Position numbers and translations under genes: made by a program | Assembly (NCBI GenBank): GCA_022414725.1 | Contig: CM039464.1 | Location: forward strand, 434,001-498,000 | Length of the DNA stretch: 64,000 nucleotides | Direction: 5' to 3' | DNA from: Microglena sp. YARC | Lineage: Eukaryota > Chlorophyta > Chlorophyceae > Chlamydomonadales > Chlamydomonadaceae | Part shown: positions 23,818 to 33,763 of the stretch, in pieces | Layout of the letters: each line of letters begins with the position of its first letter | Numbering within the stretch: position 1 is the first letter of the stretch | The notes under the pieces: model-generated | Seen by the model: the letters and a program-made list of their open reading frames with translations, nothing else | The model's database searches: none | Told to the model about the DNA's origin: nothing

Positions 23818-24654
23818 TTAAGCCAACTCAGTATTATAGAGCAAGTATAGGATGTCGTTCATTTCAATTGGAATCACGTGGTGCACCTCGTTAAGTGCAC
23901 CATTCAGATTTTGGGACAGTTTGTCCATCCACCTGTGATCATCCTCGGTCATGCGCGCATCGCGCAAGGAGTTGGCCTTGTCGGATGCAGACTCAGGATC
24001 ATCATCTTCTGTTCAGTCCTCGTCCAAACGCCAGTAAACCAGGTGTCAAGGGCTTTGTTAGACAACCAGTACGTCCACCAGCTGGTGGACATGGTCGCCA
24101 GGGTAGGCCCTCTTGCGAGGAACGTTTCCAATATCCCGGTCCTCTCCAATAGCCCGGCTACGTCTTCAAACGTGTGGGCCGGCTGATAGGCAGGCTCGGG
24201 CTCGGGCTCGGGCTCGGGCTCAGGCTCGTCGTCGGACATGGGCTCGGGCTCGGGCTCGTCGTCAGACATGGGCTCGGGCTCTTCGTCGGACATGGGCTCG
24301 GGCTCGGTCTCGGGCTCTTCGTCGGACATGGGCTCGGGCTGGGACCATGGGCTCGGGCTGGGTTGGTCCTTGTAGTCTAATCTGACATAGGCTCGGGCTG
24401 GGTCTGGGTGGTTAATGACCATGGGCTCGGTCTCGGGCTGGGACCATGGGCTCGGGCTGGGTTGGTCCTCGTAGTCAGACTCTGACATAGGCTCGGGGCT
24501 GGGTCGCGTCGTCGGACTCATCATCAGACGATACCAAGGATACAATGCACGGCTCATGTGCGTTCAAAATGCAGTTGCATATTTGTGTGACACAGTCTCG
24601 AACAATGTCTTCATCGTCCCTTGATATGTCGATGATGCACGGTTGTTCTGACAT
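23818..24654 (-). pseudogene. Acidic-repeat J-domain-like gene, copy 2 (frameshifted)
   Basis: Paralogue of 11723-12364 in the same orientation. The start MSEQPCIIDISRDDEDIVRD at 24654 is intact here. The acidic repeat is longer and rearranged, with a frameshift near 24480 and an insertion carrying a QPSPSPW-type duplicate. The HPDK turn is broken by a one-base loss near 23985, after which the conserved C terminus (NGALNEVHHVIPIEMND) resumes in another frame and stops at 23818. Ser/Asp/Glu repeats appear to have expanded by slippage. Confidence 0.7.
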
Positions 24655-24693
24655 GTTGTATGCAGGTCTTGTAATCACTCATCTGCATACACA

Positions 24694-26776
24694 CATTTCA
24701 CAAACAAACACACTGAAAAATAGGTGTCTGCACATGAGGAAAATCAAAATAACTGTCAAAATGTAGAGAATCTTTCACAAACAAACACACTGAAAAATAG
24801 GTGTCTGCACATGAGGACAATCAAAATAACTGTCAAAATGTAGAGAATCTTTCACAAACAAACACACTGAAAAATAGGTGTCTGCACATGAGGACACTCA
24901 AAATAACTGTCAAAATGTAGAGAATCTTTCACAAACAAACACACTGAAAAATAGGTGTCTGCACATGAGGACACTCAAAATAACTGTCAAAATGTAGAGA
25001 ATCTTTCACAAACAAACACACTGAAAAATAGGTGTCTGCACATGAGGACACTCAAAATAACTGTCAAAATGTAGAGAATCTTTCACAAACAAACACACTG
25101 AAAAATAGGTGTCTGCACATGAGGACACTCAAAATAACTGTCAAAATGTAGAGAATCTTTCACAAACAAACACACTGAAAAATAGGTGTCTGCACATGAG
25201 GACACTCAAAATAACTGTCAAAATGTAGAGAATCTTTCACAAACAAACACACTGAAAAATAGGTGTCTGCACATGAGGACACTCAAAATAACTGTCAAAA
25301 TGTAGAGAATCTTTCACAAACAAACACACTGAAAAATAGGTGTCTGCACATGAGGACACTCAAAATAACTGTCAAAATGTAGAGAATCTTTCACAAACAA
25401 ACACACTGAAAAAAGGTGTCTGCACATGAGGACACTCAAAATAACTGTCAAAATGTAGAGAATCTTTCACAAACAAACACACTGAAAAATAGGTGTCTGC
25501 ACATGAGGACACTCAAAATAACTGTCAAAATGTAGAGAATCTTTCACAAACAAACACACTGAAAAAATAGGTGTCTGCACATGAGGACACTCAAAATAAC
25601 TGTCAAAATGTAGAGAATCTTTCACAAACAAACACACTGAAAAATAGGTGTCTGCACATGAGGACACTCAAAATAACTGTCAAAATGTAGAGAATCTTTC
25701 ACAAACAAACACACTGAAAAATAGGTGTCTGCACATGAGGACACTCAAAATAACTGTCAAAATGTAGAGAATCTTTCACAAACAAACACACTGAAAAATA
25801 GGTGTCTGCACATGAGGACACTCAAAATAACTGTCAAAATGTAGAGAATCTTTCACAAACAAAACACACTGAAAAAATAGGTGTCTGCACATGAGGACAC
25901 TCAAAATAACTGTCAAAATGTAGAGAATCTTTCACAAACAAACACACTGAAAAAATAGGTGTCTGCACATGAGGACACTCAAAATAACTGTCAAAATGTA
26001 GAGAATCTTTCACAAACAAACACACTGAAAAATAGGTGTCTGCACATGAGGACACTCAAAATAACTGTCAAAATGTAGAGAATCTTTCACAAACAAACAC
26101 ACTGAAAAATAGGTGTCTGCACATGAGGACACTCAAAATAACTGTCAAAATGTAGAGAATCTTTCACAAACAAACACACTGAAAAAATAGGTGTCTGCAC
26201 ATGAGGACACTCAAAATAACTGTCAAAATGTAGAGAATCTTTCACAAACAAACACACTGAAAAATAGGTGTCTGCACATGAGGACATCAAAATAACTGTC
26301 AAAATGTAGAGAATCTTTCACAAACAAACACACTGAAAAATAGGTGTCTGCACATGAGGACACTCAAATAACTGTCAAAATGTAGAGAATCTTTTCACAA
26401 ACAAACAACCACACAAAATAACTGTCAAAATGTAGAGAATCTTTCACAAACAAACACACTGAAAAAAAGGTGTCTGCACATGAGGACACTCAAAATAACT
26501 GTCAAAATGTAGAGAATCTTTCACAAACAAACACACTGAAAAATAGGTGTCTGCACATGAGGATAATCAAAATAACTGTCAAAATGTAGAGAATCTTTTA
26601 CAAACAAACACACTGAAAAATAGGTGTCTGCACACGAGGACACTCAAAATAACTGTCAAAATGTAGAGAATCTTTCACAAACAAACACACTGAAAAATAG
26701 GTGTCTGCACATGAGGACAATCAAAATAACTGTCAAAATGTAGAGAATCTTTTACAAACAAACACACTGAAAAATA
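24694..26776. repeat. 77-bp satellite array, about 27 copies
   Basis: Unit containing AATCTTTCACAAACAAACAC, AAAATAGGTGTCTGCACATG and ATAACTGTCAAAATGTAGAG, period 77 bp, nearly identical through the array. Variation is mostly one-base changes in the A run and the GGACACTC/GGACAATC word. Two disrupted units lie at 26395-26430. Head-to-tail with no unique spacers. The right edge runs into unique sequence at about 26776. Confidence 0.95.
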
Positions 26777-26892
26777 TTGAAAGCAAACAATTGCATTTAC
26801 CTTTTTCCTCTGACGACGACGATATATAGCCTGACATAGGATGACTTGGGTATGTTTCTTGTGTTAAGAAAAATTGGAGCATAAAATCAGTC

Positions 26893-27466
26893 AGGCAGGC
26901 AGTGCAGCAGCAGCATTTGACTATCCTGTAAGCTATGTCCGACCATCTCAACACGATCTAGCATCCTGTAAGTTATCGAACAATTGCGACAGTGCAGGCA
27001 GGCATTGCAGAAGCAGCATCTAACAACTATCCTGTAAGCTAGGTCCGACCAGCTCGACTCGATCTAGCATCCTGTAAGTTATCGAACAATTGCGACAGTG
27101 CAGGCAGGAATTGCAGCAGCAGCATCTAACAACTATCCTGTAAGCTAGGTCCGACCAGCTCGACTCGATCTAGCATCCTGTAAGTTATCGAACAATTGCG
27201 ACAGTGCAGGCAGGAATTGCAGCAGCAGCATCTAACAAACTATCCTGTAAGCTAGCTAGGTCCGACCAGCTCGACTCGATCTAGCATCCTGTAAGTTATC
27301 GAACAATTGCGACAGTGCAGCAGCAGCATTTGACTATCCTGTGAGATAGATCCGACCAGCTCAACACGATATAGCATCCTGTCAGTTATCGAACAGTCGC
27401 GACAGTGCAGGCAGGCATTGCAGCAGAAGCATCTAACAACTATCCTGTAAGCTAGATCCGACCAAC
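26893..27466. repeat. 106-bp satellite array, about 5-6 copies
   Basis: Unit contains TAGCATCCTGTAAGTTATCG, AACAATTGCGACAGTGCAGG and CAGCAGCATCTAACAACTAT. Period measured as 106 bp between 27053 and 27159. Outer copies are more diverged than inner ones. Confidence 0.85.
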
Positions 27467-27479
27467 TTCACCTGGTTGA

Positions 27480-27930
27480 TTGAACAAACACGATTGAGCG
27501 AGCGAGCAAGCACTTCCTGAGCAATGCGAGAAAGCACTTCCTGAGCGAGCGCGAGCGACCACTTCCTGAGCAATGCAATTCGGCAATGCAATTCAAATTA
27601 GCGAACAGGCGATGCAACTCGTCGCGAAATCATGGAAGCTATTTCAAAGACACCTCACCTTGGGCTTCCAAATTTCCAGGAATTGAGTGGTAACCAGCGA
27701 AAGATGTGGTGCTTCTTCGCTGGACCGAGCATATGAAACCCTACCAAACCCTTATCATGTTTCAGCTGAAACTCTCGACGTTTGACATGTCTATCCTGTG
27801 ACACGTCACCTTTCACCGATGCGAGCGTTTGCTGTCAGCCAGCTCGCGACACGAACCTCCGGGCATCGTGTGGTTTCGCATGTACGGGCATCGTGTGGTT
27901 TCGCATGTCCGGGTAGCTCGCGACCCGAAA
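27480..27930. other. Short interspersed repeats, no gene
   Basis: AGCACTTCCTGAGC occurs three times in 27507-27570. CGGGCATCGTGTGGTTTCGC is duplicated at 27857 and 27889 beside two GCTCGCGAC words. No coding region supported. Confidence 0.5.
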
Positions 27931-27934
27931 CTCC

Positions 27935-28410
27935 GTGCATGCCCCATGTAACCCCATGGCACACACCGCATGCCCCATGCATCATGCAACCCCATGGCAC
28001 ACACCGCATGCATCATGCAACCCCATGGCACACACCGCATGCCCCATGTAACCCATGGCACACACCGCATGCCCATGTAACCCCATGGCACACACCGCAT
28101 GCCCCATGCATCATGCAACCCCATGGCACACACCGCATGCCCCATGCATCATGTAACCCCCTAGCACACACCGCATGCCCCATGCATCATGCAACCCCAT
28201 GGCACACACCGCATGCCCCATGCATCATGCAACCCCATGGCACACACCGCATGCCCCATGCATCATGCAACCCCATGGCACACACCGCATGCCCCATGCA
28301 TCATGCAACCCCATGGCACACACCGCATGCCCATGCATCATGCAACCCCATGGCACACACCGCATGCCCCATGCATCATGCAACCCCATGGCACACACCG
28401 CATGCCCCAT
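27935..28410. repeat. Minisatellite, GGCACACACCGCATGC type (array 2)
   Basis: About 12 units of AACCCCATGGCACACACCGC plus ATGCCCCATGCATCATGC, typically 38-42 bp. The same core as array 1, more homogeneous. Contains GCATGC and ATGCAT palindromes. Peptides read from it are not treated as genes. Confidence 0.9.
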
Positions 28411-28458
28411 TTATACCGTTTTTTTTGATGTTTCATTTTACTGTTCCGCCGACTGTAG
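28411..28458 (-). mobile_element. Family B element end
   Basis: GATGTTTCATTTTACTGTTC then CGCCGACTGTA, preceded by TTATACCGTTTTTT as in the copy at 60288-60338. Solo end. Confidence 0.6.
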
Positions 28459-28534
28459 GGATAGGAGGAAGACGGGTATAGATATCGGGCAGGAAGGGGG
28501 GGGGGGTGTTCCGCAGGGGGCTTTGGGCAGGGCA

Positions 28535-28597
28535 AATCCGCTCCATACCATGTTTCGCAACCAGTCAAAATCGGCCGGGAGGCAGGAACGTCCATTA
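28535..28597 (+). mobile_element. Family D MITE, right half
   Basis: CTCCATACCATGTTTCGCAA through CGGGAGGCAGGAACGTCCATT; identical design to the right half of the complete copy at 28668-28837. Confidence 0.65.
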
Positions 28598-28667
28598 TAT
28601 GTAAGAGCCTATTCGGCATACACGAACACAACCTGAGTTATAGGCCCGGATTCATATTTCCACCTTT

Positions 28668-28837
28668 AATGGGCGTTCCTGCCTCCCGGCCCGATTTTTT
28701 TTTAAATTTATGATCAGGATTTTAGAGCCTCCTGAACGACTCGCTAGCTTGAGACATCAGCACCAAGGAATCACAAATCCGCTCCATACCATGTTTCGCA
28801 GCCAGTCAAAATCGGCCGGGAGGCAGGAACGCCCATT
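28668..28837. mobile_element. Family D MITE, 170 bp
   Basis: Left end AATGGGCGTTCCTGCCTCCC pairs with right end GGGAGGCAGGAACGCCCATT, and the pairing continues through GGCC-GATTTT/AAAATCGGCC. The interior has no coding capacity. Other members: 56730-56986, 28535-28597, and single tips at 6026-6055, 33510-33533 and 35567-35594. Confidence 0.8.
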
Positions 28838-29143
28838 CTTTGTACACAGAGGACAAATTGGCAGCGTTTGTGAGAGAGAGTGCGGGGATCTCAAACGACA
28901 GTACACGACATGTTGAGAAACGATTGAGTATTCAACTTTTACAACGGAGACTAATACAGATTTTGAAACTGAAGCAATAACAAGACGGTAAAAATCTCAT
29001 TAGAAAAGCCTAGATATACTACACTGTAGTTTCTAGGCAACGCCGTGACCCAAACTGTATCAGAACTGTATCAAAGGGGGTGTGATCATCAGGCCTGCGC
29101 GCATTGCAGCTTATAGGCAGCTCCCAAAGCCATCAATCGTGCT
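28838..29143. other. Intergenic, no gene seen
   Basis: AT-rich; short open frames only. A small inverted repeat (CCTAGATATACTACACTGTAGTTTCTAGG, arms CCTAGA/TCTAGG) lies at about 29009-29037. Confidence 0.4.
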
Positions 29144-30493
29144 CTAACCACCAAATCTCAAGAGAAGTTTGGCAACTTCTATGTGTCCACCCTGTCTAGC
29201 CAACTCCAGAGCAAGCCCCCTCTGGCGTCCAAATGCTTCCATAAGAGCAGCTCCTCCTAGACAGTCTGTGTGTGTAGGGTGGACTGGAGCAGACAGGAGG
29301 AGTCTGACCACCTCGGTGTGGCCACCCTCGGCTGCTCTCAGCAGAGCATCCATCTGGTCGTCCGCTCGCGCAGGGTGGACTGGAGCAGACAGGAGGAGTC
29401 TGACCACCTCGGTGTGGCCACCATAGGCTGCTCTCAGCAGAGCACCATATGGGTCGTCCGCTCGCGCATGGTGGACTGGAGCTTCCATGAGGAGCCTTAC
29501 TGTATCGATGTGACCCTCACCAGCTGCGCTTGCCAGAGCACGCCCCCTCTGGCACTCTGCGTGTGCTGGGTGGTCTGGATATCCAATGAGAAGCTTGGCC
29601 ACCTCAGTGTGACCACCCCAAGCTGCTTCTATAAGAGCAAGTCCATTAAGACAATCTGCTCGCGCAGGGTGGATAGGAGCAGACAGGAGTAGCCTCACTG
29701 TCTCGATGTGTCCACCCTCAGCTGCTTCCACGAGAACACGCCCCCTCTTGCAGTCAGCTCGCGCAGCATGTTCTGGATATCCAATGAGAAGCTTGGCCAC
29801 CTCAATGTGACCACCCCTAGCTGCTGCCTCAAGAGCAAAGTCCATCAAGACAATCTGCTCGCGCAGGGTGGATAGGAGCAGACAGGAGTAGCCTGGCCAC
29901 CTCCATGTGACCACCCTCAGATGCTTCCACAAGAGCAAGCCCCCTCTGGCAGTCTGCACGCGCAGCATGCTGGGGTGATTCCAAAAGAAGCCTTACAATC
30001 TCGGTGTGACCACCAGCAGCTGCTGGCACAAGAGCACGCCCACCTTGGCAGTTTGCATGTGCAGGGTTGACTGGAGCTTCCAAAAGAAGCCTTACAATCT
30101 CGGTATGGCCATTCTCTGCTGCTTCTATTAGCAGTTTCACTATAACCACTATTAGGTATGGTCACTGCAGCAAACCTAGGGGTCTGAAACAATAGCCCTG
30201 ACCAGGTCGGTATGTCCACCGATTACAGACTGTGTCAGCAGAGCATCGTAGTTAAAAGAGCCTGGTACGGTCAGATCCAACAGCTGCAAAGCCACATCAA
30301 TGCGATCGTAGGCCATAGCACGTTCGAATGCGTTCGTGATAGTGAATCTGCGCAACAGGATGTGAGGAAAGTTGGCTGATGCGTAGTCCGACCAGGCTGG
30401 GAAGAGAGTAGACAGTTCCAAACATTGATGAATATCAATTGACTCGAAGAGAATGCGCGATATTAGCTCTGGAGGAATAGTAGGGAGAGGCAT
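29144..30493 (-). pseudogene. F-box-like/ankyrin-repeat protein (32-aa unit type), frameshifted
   Basis: Start at the ATG at 30493 (MPLPTIPPELISRILFESID), an F-box-like opening that would bind Skp1 in a ubiquitin ligase. It is followed by about 11 ankyrin units of 32 residues (GGHTEVVRLLLSAPVHPARA). The frame is interrupted near 30176 (stop TAG then shift) and near 29830-29850, splitting the protein into three open parts, the last ending at 29144 with VAKLLLRFGG. This unit differs in length and sequence from the 37-aa ankyrin family elsewhere in the window. Ankyrin repeats would choose the substrate. F-box/ankyrin fusions are typical of large DNA viruses and also occur in hosts. Confidence 0.75.
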
Positions 30494-30554
30494 CGAAAAA
30501 TCTGAGAGAAGAAGAAAGAAGCTGAGAATAGAGGCTGCGATCCTAGAAGAAACC

Positions 30555-30695
30555 CTTCGCACACTGCGGACCCCTCAATATTCGAGAGACCGGACATGGA
30601 CCCCTGCGTCCTTCCTACCCGATCGGGACCCCAAGCCTCTATTTTTAGGGGGCTGCTCGGTCTCTCGAATATTGAGGGGTCCGCAGTGTGCGAAG
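30555..30695. mobile_element. 141-bp element with perfect 38-bp inverted repeats
   Basis: Arms at 30555-30592 (CTTCGCACACTGCGGACCCC...) and 30658-30695 are perfect complements over 38 bp, with a 65-bp loop. Design of a MITE or a strong hairpin. It lies directly upstream of the F-box/ankyrin start and joins the 61-bp satellite on its right. Confidence 0.85.
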
Positions 30696-31241
30696 ATCTA
30701 AAAAAGAACCACGATATTCTCGTTAACATCCTGCAATTTGTTGATTCAAAATCGTGATCTAAAAAAGAACCACGATATTCTCGTTAACATCCTGCAATTT
30801 GTTGATTCAAAATCGTGATCTAAAAAAGAACCACGATATTCTCGTTAACATCCTGCAATTTGTTGATTCAAATCGTGATCTAAAAAAAGAACCACGATAT
30901 TCTCGTTAACATCCTGCAATTTGTTGATTCAAAATCGTGATCTAAAAAGAACCACGATATTCTCGTTAACATCCTGCAATTTGTTGATTCAAAATCGTGA
31001 TCTAAAAAAGAACCACGATATTCTCGTTAACATCCTGCAATTTGTTGATTCAAAATCGTGATCAAAAAAAGAACCACGATATTCTCGTTAACATCCTGCA
31101 ATTTGTTGATTCAAAATCGTGATCTAAAAAAGAACCACGATATTCTCGTTAACATCCTGCAATTTGTTGATTCAAAATCGTGATCTAAAAAAGAACCACG
31201 ATATTCTCGTTAACATCCTGCAATTTGTTGATTCAAAATCG
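30691..31241. repeat. 61-bp satellite array, 9 copies
   Basis: Unit GATCTAAAAAAGAACCACGA + TATTCTCGTTAACATCCTGC + AATTTGTTGATTCAAAATCGT, near identical, varying mainly in the A run. The right edge passes straight into a family A end at 31241. A single reversed unit lies beside the family A copy at 59961, so the array is subterminal to that element type. Confidence 0.95.
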
Positions 31242-31328
31242 TATTGGTGTTCCACTGCCCCGTGGGTTTCTACACCGTAAGGTGTGCCGTACACGAATCG
31301 GTTTCATTTTAGTATTCCGTTGACTGTA
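31241..31328 (-). mobile_element. Family A element end with flanking GCAGTGGAAC segment
   Basis: Reads (reverse) TACAGTCAACGGAATACTAA through GTGTACGGCACACCTTACGG to CCACGGGGCAGTGGAACACC, continuing into the satellite. Confidence 0.65.
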
Positions 31329-31369
31329 CACGAAACGTTCGTGATCCTGTGTTGTAAATCTATCACTCT

Positions 31370-31542
31370 TCTTCACGTGCGTTGTGCGTGGCGTTTGCAT
31401 TATCGCATGCATTCGGTACAATGATCAATGAATCCAGTCTCATGCATGTGGAACTGTGGGCCCCCTCCCGCCTGTCCGATATCATGTTCCATTTGCGGTA
31501 TTCGAACTGTGGAAGAGTCCTTGTTGGCATGTCAGGGGGGAC
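31370..31542 (+). pseudogene. Unknown coding fragment trapped between two transposon ends
   Basis: Forward frame (VAFALSHAFGTMINESSLMH, then RLSDIMFHLRYSNCGRVLVG) of about 55 residues with coding-like composition, limited on the left by a family A end and on the right by the tip of a family B element. Identity unknown. Confidence 0.35.
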
Positions 31543-32430
31543 TACAGTCGGCGGAACAGTAAAATGAAACATATATCAGATGGAAATAAATGTACGACAT
31601 CGCCGTTAGAAAATTGGCGTTAAGAATGGTCGCTGACTTGGGTGTGTTAAAAACTTCTGTGTTTACGAACATCAGTCGTTCTACTCTGTGGAAGGTGGAA
31701 ACGCTTTGGTGTAAATCGAAAACGACGTGAATTTGTAAGCAACCTTTTTGAGACGAATAAGGATTTGTTAAAATCGTTTTTATTGTCAACTCAATGCACA
31801 ACCGCAAGAGGCGTTGTTGCTTTTTTTCAAAAGTACTCACAATGTACGAATTATCAAACCTAAAACAGTGTATCGTTTCAATAAAACTCATTGGTTTTTA
31901 CAAGAAAAAGGAGCAAACTCCGTGTAAAGGGGACTTAGTTCCACTTGTCAATGAATTTTGTAGTAGGTACAAGGAGACAATCAATGCTGGGAAAAATTTT
32001 TAGTATCAGTTGACGAATGTGGGTTTAGTGAGCGTCTCAAGCCACATTATTCGGGTATTTCCCCTGTAGGAAAACCTGTTATCTTTAAAAACTACTGGTG
32101 GGTGGGTACACCACAGTTTGTTTGATGGCAAGTTTTTTTCAGATGGTAGGAAAGAGTTCGTTGTGAAGAAAGGATCTGTGAAGAAGACGGACTTCGTTGC
32201 ATTTATTGAATCATTGAGTTTGTGCAATAACTCAGTAGTAATAATGCGACAATGCCAGTATCCATAAGAAATTGGTCCTCAGTCACCCCCGTCAATATTT
32301 GTACACACCTCCTTACAGTCCAGAATTCAATGCTATGCTTCGCTAAGGTGAAGAGAAACTTTCGTCGTTTTGAACTACACACGAATTGAAACAAAGACGC
32401 ACGTTCCTGATATGATTTCCTTAGCATTCG
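31543..32430 (+). mobile_element. Family B mariner-like element with decayed transposase
   Basis: Starts TACAGTCGGCGGAACAGTAA. The first 440 bp match the truncated copy at 4565-5004. It then carries the transposase remnant described separately. The opposite terminal repeat is not found in place; a family A/E end follows at 32585. Confidence 0.7.
31990..32360 (+). pseudogene. IS630/Tc1-type transposase remnant
   Basis: First catalytic region VSVDECGFSERLKPHYSG (about 32004-32057), a middle part (DGRKEFVVKKGSVKKTDFVA), then after a frameshift DNASIHKKLVLSHP with the second Asp, and LYTPPYSPEFNA (about 32297-32332). The residue after NA should lead to the catalytic Glu, but the frame reads Met-Leu-Arg-stop. 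At least two frame changes and a lost Glu mean no active enzyme. Confidence 0.75.
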
Positions 32431-32584
32431 GCAACCTACACTGATAAAATCATTAAATGGGTTGTTTTGAACACGTTTGGAACACTTATGTGTATTAAAA
32501 GCGGTCCCTTGAATGACGTATTGATTATGGAATGATGGCCGACCGAAACCTCCGACAGTCGCGAAATTGTTGTGTGCGCTGATG

Positions 32585-32726
32585 AATAAAACTCGTATTG
32601 TTGGTAGACACCACTCCGATCCTCCCTCCGGTCGGTCCGCGACAAAACATTAGGTTACTAACCGCAAGGGCTTTGTGTGCCGTTAACACTAAGCGGTTTC
32701 ATGTTAAGTATTCCCGTTCGACTGTA
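32585..32726 (-). mobile_element. Family A/E transposon end, about 140 bp
   Basis: Reverse complement of 11093-11222 with small differences (GTAGACACCACTCCG, CGCGACAAAACATTAGGTTA, ending CGTTCGACTGTA). Confidence 0.65.
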
Positions 32727-32786
32727 AGAACAATATCAGAGGAGATGACTTTAAACATTAACAGTGTGGCTTCTCATCCGTCTATA

Positions 32787-32808
32787 CAGGCAAGAACACC
32801 CGCTGAAC

Positions 32809-32840
<32 letters not shown>

Positions 32841-32857
32841 ACTTAACCAGGAATTCG
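32787..32857 (+). rRNA. 5' end of eukaryotic large-subunit (28S/25S) rRNA, fragment
   Basis: CCGCTGAACTTAAGCATATC then AATAAGCGGAGGAAAAGAAA is the near-invariant 5' region of nuclear LSU rRNA, preceded by the expected CAGGCAAGA and followed by a slightly damaged TTAACCAGGA. Only about 70 nt are present; upstream is a transposon end plus 60 bp, downstream is AT-rich DNA. No 5.8S, ITS or further LSU sequence follows, so this is a pseudogene fragment. Confidence 0.85.
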
Positions 32858-32859
32858 CT

Positions 32860-33760
32860 GTAAGCTGTGAGTTGAAATCCTGAATAGGCCCAATCTGAAA
32901 TATATCTATGTAGTGGCAACCAACATCCAATGGCACCAACCATCCAATGTATGCTAACCACACCCAAGAGTGATGCAAACCAAATGTTATGTACAACCAA
33001 ATTAATGTATGCACAATTTTGGTATATGCAAATTCAATAAAATCAAATTTTCGTGTATCTCACCACAATTGAATCCAGCAAAAGTTACAAATTTGGTGTA
33101 ATGCCACAAATATTCAATAATATGTCAAATTTTGTGATGTATTAAGACCATATCTGAAACAAATGCGTCAGAGAATGCTGATGTGTCATGCCCAATTAAT
33201 TCGAATTTGTGTAATCACAATTCGATAGAGTCATTTTGTGTTGTGTATGCAAATTCGATAATTCAAATTCGTTATCAAATTCTGATAAATTACGTATCAA
33301 ATTCGATAATCAATTTTGTGTCTTATCATTCGGGTATATACCATACGATGAATACCATCAACAAAAATTAAACTATCACCACCCATACTCAGGTGTGAGG
33401 CTCGACATGGCATGTGTCAACACCACCCAAAAAATCACACCAAACTATCTCAGGGTGTGCGCTCGACAGACATGTGTCCAATCACCAAAACAAATAACCA
33501 CCACTACAGTCAGCGGAGGCAGGAACGCCCATTATGTGCTAGTGCGGACACAGGTTGTGCACAAAATATTTATTTGACGATCTCTCCACCCTTGCCCGCA
33601 TCCGCATTCTCCTCAGAAACGCCACCCAGTGTCGCTGAGCAATGAAGTCACGGAACACTTGCAAGGTCCAGAAGATCCGTCGACCGGCTCCAGGTGTCGT
33701 GCTCTTCAGTGTAGGGATTCCACCAGCACCTGCGCACAACGTGGAATAATGTTGTGTCAA
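32860..33760. other. AT-rich DNA with a possible terminal exon
   Basis: 33000-33350 is very AT-rich with AAATTCGATAAT-type repeats. A pair of similar 40-bp phrases (CAGGTGTGAGGCTCGACATG / CAGGGTGTGCGCTCGACAGA) lies at 33391 and 33452. On the reverse strand 33735-33570 reads AGAGGIPTLKSTTPGAGRRI and VFRDFIAQRHWVAFLRRM after a GTGCGCAG splice-acceptor-like site, which could be a last exon of a host gene. A family D tip is at 33510-33533. Confidence 0.3.
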
Positions 33761-33763
33761 TCA

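Noticed and set aside
24694..26776. CRISPR array
   Set aside because: The 77-bp units are contiguous and identical along their whole length with no unique spacers, and no cas genes are present.
27798..28636. Pro/His/Met repeat 'proteins' of 150-230 codons in the CATGGCACACACC arrays
   Set aside because: Open in several frames on both strands because the unit lacks stops; no non-repeat domain attached.
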